Shown here piece after piece: positions 24,801 to 37,480 of a stretch of DNA of 64,000 nucleotides (positions within the stretch are counted from its first letter, which is position 1; every line of letters starts with the position of its first letter). Both the position numbers and the translations under genes were made by a program. The stretch lies in the NCBI GenBank assembly GCA_036872755.1, contig JAVHNS010000009.1, positions 992,001 through 1,056,000 on the forward strand. Reading direction: 5' to 3'. The stretch is from Orbilia blumenaviensis. Lineage: Eukaryota > Ascomycota > Orbiliomycetes > Orbiliales > Orbiliaceae. The notes beneath the pieces were generated by a model that saw only the letters and a program-made list of their open reading frames with translations, did not search any database and was not told the origin of the DNA.

Positions 24801-26749
24801 TCTTTCTTGTTTTTTTTGGGGGTGTTCATTGATAACAAAAATTGCAACATTTCCCAACACTAGTTGAGTCTGCAAACGCAGGTGCCGTAAGGGGTTTAGC
24901 TTGGGGCGTAGGAGCCAATCATGATGGTTTGGGATGGCAAGAGTGGTGGGGCCTAGATCTAGAACTTCAAACTTGTCTCGGTTGGCAGGGTACCTCAGAT
25001 GTTGTTCAGCTTTAACAATTCCTCCTCCTCCTCTTCTTGTTCTTTTCCCCTTTCTTTTCTTCTATCTTGTTCCTATTGACGGCTGAACCTTTCGTTTTTC
25101 CGGTCAGTGTGGCTATAGCATTTGTGACATATAGCCTCGTATATTTAAAATATCATTCTTAACACATTGTTTTAAGATCTTAATATTCATGCTTTAACGG
25201 CACAGTCCAATCGAGCTTTCAGTGAGGCCGGCAACGCTAGCTAGGATATCTGCCGGGTCCATTGTTTCCTTTGTTTGTCTTCTTTGTTCGCATTCGCGTC
25301 GTATTGGCATCGATCGCCAATGCGGGGAGCCGGGAGGGTGGGGAAATGTGGCTTCCCAAGTTAATTGTATCGTGTGATTTGATGGGGCACATATCTGTTG
25401 TGCAACTAATCGGAAGTTTGACTTAAAGCACATCAAGACTACCTAACGACCAGTATACCTTTCAAGACCTCCGAATCAAATTTGAACCAACAACAAACTT
25501 CCCGGTCCCGTCAATGCTTCTTAAGTTAAAAAAAAAAAAAAAAAGGAAACAAAAAAAATAGTAACTTATGTGCTCGTTATATGTAGAGAACTGAATTTAA
25601 CGCTGATGTATATATATTTAACGCCTTTTTTATTCGTCCTCAATATCCAGACAAGACATGGAATTAGACCAACGCGTATATTTTTCCACGATGACCACGG
25701 ATGGATACTTGCATGAATCAAAGAAATAGCATCCTTGTCCAATGCATCAGACGTCAAGCTCCATAGCTACCCTGCTCCGTGTACCCAGCTTTTTTTTTGA
25801 ATAATATTTTTGTTTCATGCGATACGCCTGGTTAAGAAAAATGAAAAGGCTCCTCCAACTTCGCTACCTCAATCGCGTGAGCAAAACTAACCCTTTCTTT
25901 CCCCCCAAAGATGCCTTCTTTCATTCTCTTTTTTACATTCTCAAGGTATCGAAGCAACCAACCGTTAACCGTTAACCGGACGATCTTTATATATAAAGAA
26001 AAAAAAAATGCTACTAGGGATGAAATCTAGACTGATTAACGTTTGTGTAACCGTAATAAAATATCGGTCTTTTGCGCCAAGAAGAAAACGCCTTAAAGGC
26101 CTGAGCTAGGCCTGTCGACATCTATCGGTCCGCCTGAATCAATGCAAGGCGAGAGAGAGAGACAGAGACAGAGAGAGCTCCCACGTCTAGATCTTGTTAT
26201 TTTGCTTGTTCAATTATTATCTCAGAATTCTAGCAATAAATTTTATTCCGGACGTAGATGTGGTGGAAATATCTGATTTCTTTTTTTTGTTTCCAAAGTG
26301 GTAGAACGCATTAATTACATTTTCGGCGAGGGAGAATAAAAGAGAAAACAATATGCAGAGAACAAAAAAAGAGAGCAGAAACCAATTCCAACAGGCAAGG
26401 AGGGGAAAACTAAAACAAGTGAACTAATGAAGCCGCTCTCCAGAAAAAAGTGCAAAAGGGGTGCTCAAAAAAATAATTCCCTTCTCATGCATGCTCTTTC
26501 ACTGCTTGCTCCCCTGGTTGCAAAAAAAATAAAATAAAAAAAAAGACAAGATGATTCTTTTAGTATGTGTCTGGTGAAGATTAAAAAATGATATCTATGA
26601 TAAATCCCTGATTATGAATCCAAATTTACGCTTCTGCTTTTGTAAAAAAAAAAAGTCCGGTGGTGGCATCCTCCGCATTACCGCGTATACTGCTTCAGTC
26701 ATCAAACCCCTCTGTAAAACAAAAACCAAATAAACAAAAACGAAGTCAT
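21829..26749. other. 4.9 kb gene-poor AT-rich region with CpG-rich patches
   Basis: No supported gene. Frames are short and interrupted on all strands. The sequence is mostly AT-rich and rich in TA steps. Two isolated CpG-dense patches occur at 22359-22379 (GGCGC repeats) and about 22963-23000 (GCGCGC-rich). A-runs occur near 24290-24303 and 25528-25545, and a GA/CAGA microsatellite near 26150-26177. It may be degraded repeat sequence, but I saw no terminal repeats or transposase/reverse-transcriptase motifs. Confidence 0.45.
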
Positions 26750-29700
26750 TTACAGATTTCCAGAAAGGATGGCTTCCGTAGCTATTGCAAGAAGATGTTA
26801 GCAAATCCGTTCAAAGTAATAAATCATCTGATAGGGTATGAAGAAAACATACCAGAGTTGATATACGCTTTCTTCGCGTCCAAGCTCAATCCAAACCTCC
26901 TCTCCAGCTCCATCTTGATACTCTTCTTCGTCACGGTCATCAGATCCGCGGTCTTAAGAATATCCCTGATCTCCGCGAGTATAGCATCGTCGCTTGGTAG
27001 CTCCATGCTAATCAGCTCAACACCTTCTCTAGTCTCTCTCATTCCCTGTCCGCCCAACATATCACTGGGGGCAAGGCTGAACCTGCTGCCGTTATTTGTG
27101 TATCTTGGCAAAGGAACCTCATAATGGCTGGGTGGCACACCACCATATTCACTTCCCGCAGGCTTGGTACCATAGGAGATACCAGAGTATTCGGATCGTG
27201 CGTCTCCTTGAGAAGTGTGAGCTTCCCATAGTTCGGCCTGGTATTCGTCCCATCTCTTGCGAGGAATCATGGCAGGGTCGAACTTTCCTTCGTCGGAGAT
27301 AATGACCTTTCTACCCTTGTCACCGGTGACCACACGAGTGTTACCCCATGAGAAATCGTCCATGTGCCAGAAGGAGTACAATGGGAGTGCAAAACTGAAG
27401 ACGGGGATGGCGAGAATGTAAACAATCATCCATCCAATCTATAGCAGAGGAAAGAACGTTAGTAATCTGGAAAAATATTCACAACGTACGAATCCATGTA
27501 AAATTGGTCGACAACTTACCATTTCCCACTTCCTCCTCATAATGAAGATGATAGCCTGAAGACCGTAAACCGCCGCCAACAACATGAAAGCCATCACGTA
27601 CTGATCAACATCCGGTGCTACTGCGACGGTATAGATCAGGTAACCCAAGTAACCGACAGTGGCAGGACCGATGACAGTCGAAAGCAAATCAACGAAGACC
27701 ACAAATCTCATACTGAAACAGCAGAAACCGCAAAGCTGGGACAAGGGGATAAGTTCCACGAGATTGTGAATGGTGGAGTTAATCCAACGACGACGCTGAG
27801 ACAAGAAAACCTTCCAGCTATCTGGGGCGATAGTCCAGGCGTGAGCAGACATGATGAACTTGGTCTTGAATCTTGGATGGAATTTCAGGAGCAGTGTTGT
27901 GAGGTAACGATCTTCACCGAGATGCAACAAGTTCTTGAGATGCAAGGTGTCAACACGGATATTGGAGTAGGTTTCTACGACTTCCTTGCTGACGAAGAGG
28001 GGCTTGCCGGTTTCCGCTGTTCGAATTCGGTACATCGAGAAACAACCTGGAAGACAAGTAACACTGCCGAACAAACTCTCGAAAGCCTTGGACAAGTTAT
28101 GCGAAATGAAGTATCTGAATTGCATTCCTGGTTAGCATATATCACCTACTGGATTACCATTTCACGAAACAAACTTACTCGTAAACCTGCATCATGGTGA
28201 TAAATGTAGCCTTTGCGTTCGTAAGTCCAGTTTCACCACAGACGGCGATGATCTTGGTATCATTGATAAAAGTGGAAACGAATCGTGTGCACGAGTCCGG
28301 AGCGACCTCAGTATCTACCATATTGTCAGCTACTTTGACTTAAGCATATTAGCGTCACGTTGAGAATGTAAACTCACCGGCGTCGATACCCAACAGGTAT
28401 TCGTAGAAAGTTGGATTAACACCAATAATGTTCCTGATCTGATGGTACATCTCGAGTTCTAGAGGACTCATTGGCAAGTTGTAGTGCACTCGGTTCAAGA
28501 AGCGCATAATGATCATCTGCGAATCTCGCTTTCCACGATTACCAGGCCTAAAAGCATTTTTGATTAGTACACCTCTTTGCTCAAGCGTGGGTTAAAGGAT
28601 ACTCACTTAGAAACTTCAGAAGGCTTTCCGACCTTCACAACAACCAAGAATGGAACGATGTGACCAAGGGTATCATAGAGACCGGCGTAAATCTTACCCA
28701 TATTGTGCTGTTTGAGACCTTCGCCCAAACTCTCGAAGCTGAGAGCCTCAGGTTCTTGACCAGTCCATCCCAAAATGTCGAGCACAATTCTTGGTGTAGG
28801 CCTATCGTTACCCTGACCGATAATCATACCATCACAGACGACAACGAGCAATTTCCTCTTGTCATCATATTTCATACGAGCCAAGGAATCAATAGCACGA
28901 CGAAGTGAGTCCTCGTCTTCTGTGTAAGCAGGAACTTGACAGATAACAAATTTATCCAAGGACTCAGGAACGTTCGTCCTGGTAAACTGGAGGGCAGCCA
29001 AGAATTTGAAACCGATAACGGAGACCAAGACAATGGTGATCGAAAGAATGATATAGTTGGAGAACTTGCAGACAGGGGAGTTACGAGTATCCAATTTACC
29101 GATGAAGTAAAGGTATCTCAGGCAGGACTTTTGGGAAACTCGGGCTGCAGGATCAAGCTTAAGGGCGTCCCAGTACTTGGTAACGTCCTGACCTCCACGA
29201 TCTTGGAACAAGGCCACAACGTTAGGATCAAGGATATTTAGGTCGACATCTTCAGCTGCTGGTGGGTCAACACCCTCAGGAACAGCAAGGAAAGGATGAC
29301 CACCGGCCAGGTATCCTGTCAGATCGAAGACATCATTACCAATAATAGCGACTTGCCTCTGTGCCTTACCCATCTTCTTGACGGTATCAGGTGGGTAGCC
29401 GACGTAACCCCGTTTGTAATTGGCCCTGAGCCTGATGAGGAGTTCATAGTACCAATCGGGACGAACGTCATCAGCGCTGTAGGAGCTTCGGAAATCGTGA
29501 TAAACGGAGTTGCGGTCAAAGCCAGTGGAGTTAGGGTTGATGTAGTCAATGGAGATATATGGGTTGACACCCTTGCCGTCACGTCCTCTGCAGAGGGCCG
29601 AAACCTGGACAGGGAACAAAGCGGAAGCATCTCGACCACCGTAGGCGAGAACATCTTCTGGTGGGACGATTGACGGGTAGTGTGTAGAGGAGAATGATGT

Positions 29701-32635
29701 TAAGTCGAAGACCTCTCCACGAATCGAAGTCAGGACATTACCATTCTTCTTAGCCTTGTCGTAGGCGTGGGAGGACAATTCTTCGGGTGTATAAACGTTT
29801 TGCTTGGGACAGATCAAGTTGGGGAACCAGATGATGAAGAAGATAACGAAACCACAGCTGAGCCAGATGATGATATTGATAGCCAACTTTTCACGCCATG
29901 CAACACGAATGTCTTTGCGCTTCATGCGGCCTATCGAGCTGAGGAAAAAGTCTGGCATCCAGAAAGTAAGCGCATAAACCAGGAAGAGCCATCTCTTTCG
30001 AGAACCAGAGACAACGACTTCGTCGATTTCCTCTTCACGAGCTGCTGCACCCTTTTCTGCCATCTGCTCACGGGTGTCAAAATGCCTGAACATATCGCCT
30101 TGGTTAAAGGCGGAAGCACCGGCATCTGACTTCCCGTCAGCATCTCTGTTGACTCCGAGATAACCTCCTTTACCATAGATATGAGAACCAATGCCTCCCT
30201 CGATGAGATGCGACTTGGAATCTCCGAATGGGCTGCCTTCATCGCCTGGGGTGCTCAATTTACGGTCAGGAGCAACACCGGCATGCATGAAGGTACCGGA
30301 TCCAACGTCAGCGACCTCGGCCCAGCAGGCTTCACTGAGGAAAACACCAGTAGAACCGCATCTTGCCTCATTAGCAGGCCACCTCTTCTCTTCAAGCACT
30401 GTCTCAGCTTTCTCCCTTTCGCTCCCGACAATCGAACTCTCAGCGGATGTCAAACCAAGGAACTCTCCGAACGGCATGAAAACCGAGAAATCTGCATTCT
30501 TGATCCTCTGCGTAATTTCTGCAATGCCCAAAATTCGTACTTGTGTTCTGACGCACTTCGAATCGAACTGGTTTGCTATTCTCCGGTCGTTTGGTTTCAA
30601 GCAGAACACAAAGTACGGGTTGGTATTGAGATTGTTTAGAGCCTTGGTGATTGTGTCCAAGCCGCTCAAGAATTGACCGGCAGCACCTTGGTGGCCATGT
30701 TTTGAGGTAGTCTCAGTGTCGAGTTCCTCTTGTGGTGGAGGCGACTCCTTGCCCTTGAGAACAGGTCGAGCACCCTTCTTACGGACGACACTGGGCTGTC
30801 TCAAAGGCTTGGATGAGAGCTGAGCCTGCACGATAGCGGACTTTTCTTGAGGATGGTGTTGGGTGTTAAGGGCCTTGGAAGAGAAGAGCTCCGCGACGAA
30901 GTTGCTGGTTGTAGTGCGGATCAACTGCATGATGTCGCCACTAATGACTTCACCGTTATCCTCGAGCAAGCCGTATACTGGGTATTCGACTTCACCAGCA
31001 AAATGTCTGATTGTGAAAGCACCACGGAAAGAGGTGGATGTAGCAGCGACTGGGAGAGTGGCATTGGTGGTGGCAATGGGTTCGACGGCAGGATTCTTAC
31101 CTTCGAACCGCTTCTTGACGCTCTCAAAGAACTGAGCATCACTGCGTCCACGTCGGGTTTGATCGTCGAGGATAGCGAGAAGGCCGTTGCCTTGCTTGAG
31201 CAACGCCTTAACAGCATCTCCGTTATCAAAGTAGCTAGTCGCTGGAACGTTGACTTCTTCAGATTCGAGCATTTCTGCACTCCTCTCGAAAAAGTGCTGG
31301 AGAGTGAATCCATAGAGAGCTTCCGTAGCTGCATTATTAAGGAGCTGGTCCAGGTGTGACGCTCCGTTAGGAGCGGTAGCCTGAGCAAAACCAGGAAAGT
31401 CAACAATGGAAATAGTGTTAGCGACTGTGTCTTCGACGGCACACAGTCTCTCGTTGGCAGATTCAACGATCCAGGCGACCAAAAGGGAGTACAAGGTACG
31501 AGCGAGGTCGTCAGCGTTAGCCCTGGCGCCCTTAGCGTCAAGCATAACAGTGACTCTCTCCCTCTGAATGGTTTTGGTCTTATATCCGAAGCTTGTTTCA
31601 AGAGCATCACTGGAGACACCGAGGAAGGCGGCAATAATGTTCAGCGAATCCTTGTTCTTGACGACAATGGAATCTTCACCTCCATCCTGTGGGCCGCTAT
31701 CGTCGCCAGCGCCCCTGGAAGTGTGAGAAGTCAAGAATTCAAGCTGTCCGATGTGCAAGATGGTAGCCAAGATTTGACAAATTTCAGCGATCTCGCCTCT
31801 CGGGAATTCCAACTTGCGAAGGGCGGTCTTGAAGTGATCGAAGCCATCGGAGTCGTTGATTCCGACCTTAAGCTGGCTCGGGTGACCAAGGTACCTCCAT
31901 CTCTTTCCTATATTGACGGAGCCTCGGTTTCCGGGTCCGTGAGTGGCACCAACGACATTGAGTCCCAAATGCTCCTTTTCAGCTTGGGAAGTTCCGGAAA
32001 GCAGGTAGTACAGGACATGAAAGTTTCGTTCACCAGTCGGAACATGTGAGATTCTGGATCTTTCGAGTCTATGATCCAATAGCTTTCCACCAATGAGTGT
32101 TGAAGAGGTGTTGTCGTATTGGAGCTCAAGGAAGAGACCGGCTTTTGAGGCAGTTGGAGTGGTCGAGGATTTAGTTGTTGTCAAAGTATCGAATAGGAAT
32201 GCAGCAAATGAAATCTTGTTCGACAATGGGGTCGAAGAGAAGCTGAGGAGCGAAGCCAGGAGATGAGATCGAAGTGTAGTCTTTCCGGAACCAGACTCTC
32301 CACTATACAATTATTGTTTGTTAGTTGCATGGTTGACAGTACACATGGGGTGGTGTATCTAAAATTAGAAGCACATACAGGAACAAGACGGCCTGATTCT
32401 CAGCCCGATGAGCAAGCCTATTGTAAAGACGTTCCGCGAGTTTTTCACATTCGACACCGGCTACAGTCGCACTGGTGTACGTATTCAAACTGATGATGGC
32501 ATGGGAGGAGATAGAGGCTGTTGGAAGAGATAGATGGAACCGAGAAGCAAGGTGGGCCGTAAGGTGAGTGTCGGATTGGACATGAGCAGGCAACGACGGC
32601 AATGAAGCCTGAGGCTGATTGCCCGGAGCGGCCAT
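26750..32635 (-). CDS. csmA: Class V chitin synthase with myosin motor-like head
   Basis: Seven exons: 32379-32635, 28607-32302, 28378-28547, 28179-28314, 27520-28114, 26853-27438 and 26750-26781, giving 1823 residues. The first intron ends just before the P-loop GESGSGKT (87-94). The myosin-like head continues with a switch-I-like [11 protein letters not shown] segment, a switch-II-like IVDFPGF and a terminal FVFCLKPND region. Two membrane helices follow, then cytochrome-b5-like segments. The catalytic domain has [18 protein letters not shown] (about 1373-1375), QVYEYF (1416-1421), EDRYL (1487-1491) and QRRRW (1526-1530). Several C-terminal membrane helices precede a DEK-C-like tail. In moulds this enzyme polymerises UDP-GlcNAc into chitin at the plasma membrane of hyphal tips, and the motor part helps localise it. 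It is divergent from the partner at 37.5 kb. Confidence 0.95.
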
Positions 32636-33695
32636 ATTGGATGGCTCGCGTTATCCGGAGAGAAGAAGCTGGGTGTATCGCTGTCTACTAGGTTATGGTG
32701 ATGAAGGTCGGAGTTTTTGGGGGGGAGTTGTTCGTCGACTACAACGACTTCAGGGGTCGAACACAAAGCGAAAAGAAATCCTACCCCTTCCGAACGAGTG
32801 TTTACTAACTACCGCCAGCTGTCTTTAGAAGAAGAGAAGCCTTAGCTTCAAGGAGGGAGATTGAGGAATGCTCGTGGGTGTTCTGGCCTAAAGGAAGGAA
32901 GGAAGGAAGGGCCGGAGCGAGAAGGAAAAGAAGAAGAAGAAGCGGAAGAGTTCTTGGTAAGAGAGAGTGGTGAGATCTTCAGCTAATCATTAACATTAAA
33001 CGCGTCTATACAGAAGACTCTTGGGAACGAGAAAGAAAGGGAGAGAGGGGGGGAAAGGAGAGCGAGAGATGACAGAACCAAAGATAGATAGTAAGTAGAT
33101 AGACGGGTATTGAATAAAAAATGGGTGAAAGAAAATTACACAAGAAAGATTTCTCGTGCTCAAGCCTGGCGAAGGAATTGAGGAACGAACGAGTGAACGA
33201 AAGTATAGGATTGAGAACAGACAGGAATATGTGGGACTGAGTTGAGCTGGGTGTGGAATGGGGATGAGCTATGATGAAAAAAAAAAGGGAGCGTACGTCC
33301 ATGTAAGGCAGCGTGGTGCCGGTGGTGGTAGTTAGTGGGTGTTTGGAACCAGCCAGCCCAGCCCGGCCTGCAGTCCAGTACAGCCCAGCAGCACAACCGA
33401 GAGAGCGGGATGGTCCAGGGGGGAAAGGGTTGGATTAGACGCATTACACGGGACACATGCCATCCGCCTTGAACATTAATTGCAGTTCATACGGATGCAT
33501 AAGATGATATTGCGTGTGTGTTTCTATTGCAATTGAATTGGAAATATAATGGCAGTTTTTCTAGCATACATAAGAGTCGTACCCATACATCTACAGTCTA
33601 CGATATACGTTCTGCGGAATCAAGGTCAAAAAATGATAATCACGCGCTGGTATAATTGGCTGAATCTACGGAGGACCAAAGGAATCGGCATATAA

Positions 33696-33696
<1 letters not shown>

Positions 33697-33727
<31 letters not shown>
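33697..33727 (+). repeat. (CT)n(AT)n compound microsatellite
   Basis: A run of CT dinucleotides passes directly into AT dinucleotides within the shared chitin synthase intergenic region. Confidence 0.85.
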
Positions 33728-35707
33728 CCCGTGCCATCGATACGCCGGAGACTCCCATTACATATCTAGGCATATATTGACAGCTTCACGGAACGGGTAG
33801 ATAGGTAAGCCTAGGTTCCTAGGTACCTAGTGTCCCAGTGTGATCCGATGGCCCCCGGTATTCTCCATCATCGAGAGCCAAAAAAAAAGAGGGAGAGAGA
33901 GAAAGAAGGAGAGAGCTAGGGGAGAGAGAGGCTCCACGGCGAGGTGATACATTCTAGTACTCTCCAAATAGGCTTCTACTCCATTAGAATCAGTTACCAT
34001 ACTCCTCGTAACCTATTGTTTGGGTTTCTTTCTTGTTTGATCCGTAAATATTCGGCAGCTCGATCGATCCCAGTCTGTCCCGACACCCCCCTGGGCTCCC
34101 CATACAAAAAAATTTTCTCGTTCCAGGTCCGCCCCCCTAACCTTTGCATCCATAGTAACTTGTCAAATCTATTTTCTACCCCCCCTGCTTCGGAACATTT
34201 GACGAGTCTGGTAGTTGCTTTCACTTGATGAGAGAATCCTGTTACTATCAAATACGATGCAAGACAGGCCTTTTCCTTTGCCTCCTCTCCCTCTCTTTTT
34301 CCTCTCCTCTCTCTCATCTACTGCTTGCCTGTGCCTGCCAGCCGCAGGAGGCCCCTCTTTTTTTCCCCTGTTTTTTGATTTGCACTTGTTGTCGTGATAT
34401 CTTGAGGAGGCATGTGGTTTGATGGGCGGAGGTAACCCAAGGGTTATAAATTAAGAAACAACAGTTCCTACTAGTTCTAGCCCACCCCAAAGCTTGTTGT
34501 AGATATGTAGATGCCATGTCGATGTAACCCGCACCTCGGGCAATACTACCAGTCTCAGTTTACCCTTCGGTATATCCTTACATGGAGGGATAGAGTAATA
34601 AGTCGGTACTTACTTACTCAATGTATAGGCTTAGCAGCCCACTACTACTACTACATCATCATATATTGCGCACCTTGCTTAGCGGTGATGCTAATGGGAT
34701 CTTCCAAATTAATCGAGCTGAGCAAAGAATCAACAAAAAAAAAAAAAAAAAAAAAAAAGTAAGAGGAAAAAAAACAAGACTTTCTCAAATTGCCCGCTGG
34801 ATAGCGTCCTTCCCGGCCGGGGTCAGGGGTGTTCAGGGTGGGATCGTCCAAAAATAGAGGACCAGAAAGATGAACAAATCGGCAGCGCCCCACCTGCAAA
34901 GGGCAATTGGCAGGTTTTCAGGGGTTCGCTTCTTTAAGGTTAGACCTTTTACAGGAACAGTTCCCGGATACAAATTGGTGGCGTCCCATTGGCCTGCGCC
35001 TCAGGTACCAGTACCAGTGCCTTTTTTTTTCTTCCTTTGTTTTTCCTCAATCACTCTCCCTCGTCCGCGTTGTCGCAGATGAGGAAAGTGTTGAGTGGGA
35101 ACAAAAGCGAGGTGTCGACAAAAGAGCGTCTATCATGACGATCAACGCGTTGTTTGAGCGTTGTTGATGTCGACATGGGAACGGAACAATTTTAGTTCCG
35201 CGAACAGGCGCCAGTAGTAGCTCTGCATTCTTTTTTTATATTTTCTACTATACACCGGGTGATTCCCATTTGCAATTGCTTGGTATAAATTATTCAGCAT
35301 CGGTATGACGGAATGCAATTAATATATATTCCGGTTCGTGCCATTCATTCGGACCCATGAGGTACGGAAAAAGCAGCTGTTATTTGTGAACGTGAATAAG
35401 GATAGAAAGGTGAAGGGAAAAAAAAGTAAATAGCAATATTGATGAATGAATCAATGAATGGATATTAAGTATTATATTACAGGCTGTAAGCCGAGCAAGG
35501 GGGGTGGGCCAAAGGGAGGGGTGTTTGGATTGCAAGCGAGAGAAATTGGTTTGGCATTTCTCGAATGGTCCGTTCCTCGCAGGGCTTCAAGCATCTTGGG
35601 CAGACAGAATACGGGCGTGTCAATACACAATTACACACGGAACTGGGCACATCATACATATGGTAGCGATTATCGAATGCCCGTACGCACGTCCTGGTTT
35701 TCGGCGT

Positions 35708-35740
35708 AGCAGCAGCAGCAGCAGCAGCAGAAGTAGCAGC
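35708..35740 (+). repeat. AGC trinucleotide repeat
   Basis: About seven perfect AGC units followed by imperfect ones. Confidence 0.85.
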
Positions 35741-37251
35741 AATTGTAGTTTGCCCGCCTGGACGTTTTAGTGGATGTTTATACGGGTTGTATGTACTGCA
35801 CTGCGTGCATGCATTTTGGACCTGCAAGGAGGTATCATCTTGAGCCGTTCTTGATTCCTAACTGGTAATTAAGCAAGTAAAGTACCTAGGTGGTGCCTCA
35901 GAGCCCGCAAAGAAAAGAGACCTTTTTCTTTTTTCTTTTTGCTTCTATGCGTTTGCAGAAACATTAACAAAAAAAGAGGATATACTACCATCGCAAGTAG
36001 AAGAAACTGCAGCATCAACAGGTAGTAGCATCACAGCCACTGTACAATGGCTGCTTCACTCTGATTTCCAGGACGGGCTGATGGATACCATTTGTACTTC
36101 CTGTAGCAGTAATAGTAATAATATGATGAGATACATGCACAGGTCTATTACATGTACCTATGTATGTACAGGAACCTGTCCCACCTCCCGGTTAGCCCGT
36201 TTTAGCGTCCTCTCTCCTTTTTTTTTTTTTTTTTTTTTCCTTTCCCCTTCCGCCATTATTCTGGCGCTGCCACCACCCCCTTGTCCACCTTCCTTCTGGC
36301 AAACCCGAGTCCGTACTGGTGCTCGTTCCCATTCTTAGCCCCGATTCCATCAAATCTCTCCCTTTTCTGAGGTTTCTCTGCCCTCTTCACTCCACCCTCA
36401 CCTCACCTCCAAGTCTATTCCAACTTTACCTCTCTTCCTTTTCCCTCCAAGCCTTTTGTTTTTTTATTTCTTCACACTCGTTCGTTTTTTGGTCCTTTGT
36501 AGACGGTCGTTACTTCCGACCCACCTCTGCCCACCATTCGTTAATTCTATTTCGAAGCTACTTGTTATTTTTATACTGATTGCTTTGGGTTTCTTCCGCT
36601 CGTTCTTCAGCGTCGACATCCGCTTCAGCTGCTCTGCTCCTGTCGGCTATTTTTGGGGTGACTTCAGCTAGAATTCAAACCGACGCATGGCAACCACCGC
36701 CTTGCCTTGATGCTTACACCACTCAGCACTCAACGCCCAATAACGCTAAACCTCCAAACAACCACTACCTCCATCAGTACCACTCGATACCGCCAGTAAT
36801 AACAAAGAATCCCGTGTGGTTCTTCCTTCTTTTCCTTTCTCCTCTTCTTTTTCTTTCGTTACTACTACTATACGCTCCTAATAATCTAACTAATTCCGGC
36901 TCACGAAAACGACAAAAAATATATATCTATCTATACACACTGCTATTTATAACATAGTAGTGTTTACTTAGTACTGCTCCTCTGCTGGTACTACTAATAT
37001 CACGACCTGGGAAAAAGAATTAAAAGTGTTTTTTTCGTTGCGGGTTGGCCTCATAGCTCTGGTTGATTTGCATTTTGTCTGGGAAACAACAAAACATCAC
37101 AAACAGTCTTCCTCTACACGACGACATCCCCTGAGCTGCGGCTCCTGACGACCTTCCACCAACCCCCCCATTCGCTTGGGTTCGTTGCATGCTTCTTTAA
37201 ATACACTTGTAATAGACATCTATAATTCTAGCCGTTCGTGCTAGACGACAG

Positions 37252-37439
37252 GTATGTGTCTGTGCCTTTTGGATCCATCACGTTGCTCATCACTCCTCCC
37301 ATCGTGCCTTCAACCCCCTGATTGCCTGGTCCGTGTTTTGTCCTGCCCTGCCCTGTCCTGCCCTATCGTATCATGTCTTGTCACATCATATCATGTCTTG
37401 TCTTGTCACCACAGTCTATGTTTTCTCCCCTTCGTGCAG
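37252..37439 (+). other. Candidate 5' leader intron of the csmB-type gene
   Basis: A strong donor (AG/GTATGT) at 37252 and an acceptor (TTCGTGCAG) ending at 37439 lie just 41 bases before the start codon. The interval is pyrimidine-rich and contains repeated TGTCCTGCCC/TGTCTTGTC units. No branch site was firmly identified. Confidence 0.4.
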
Positions 37440-37480
37440 CAATTGGACGAACACCTTGAGAAACAAACAACTAACCAATA

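Larger units (their letters stand above)
32636..37480. promoter_or_regulatory. Shared 4.8 kb region between divergent chitin synthase genes
   Basis: The two start codons (32635 minus, 37481 plus) face away from each other, so both promoters and both leaders lie here. It is rich in polypyrimidine/polypurine tracts: GGAA repeats near 32890-32911, GA-rich DNA at 33875-33935, CT then AT dinucleotide repeats at 33697-33727, A24 at 34735-34758, AGC repeats at 35708-35740 and T21 at 36218-36238. A CT-rich zone at about 36200-36560 precedes the plus-strand gene and is typical of fungal transcription start regions. No protein gene is supported inside it. Confidence 0.6.

Noticed and set aside
30921..31634. 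237-codon open frame on the minus strand inside the class V chitin synthase exon, plus several plus-strand frames of 100-170 codons
   Set aside because: They are shadows of the main frame, which carries the motor and catalytic motifs.
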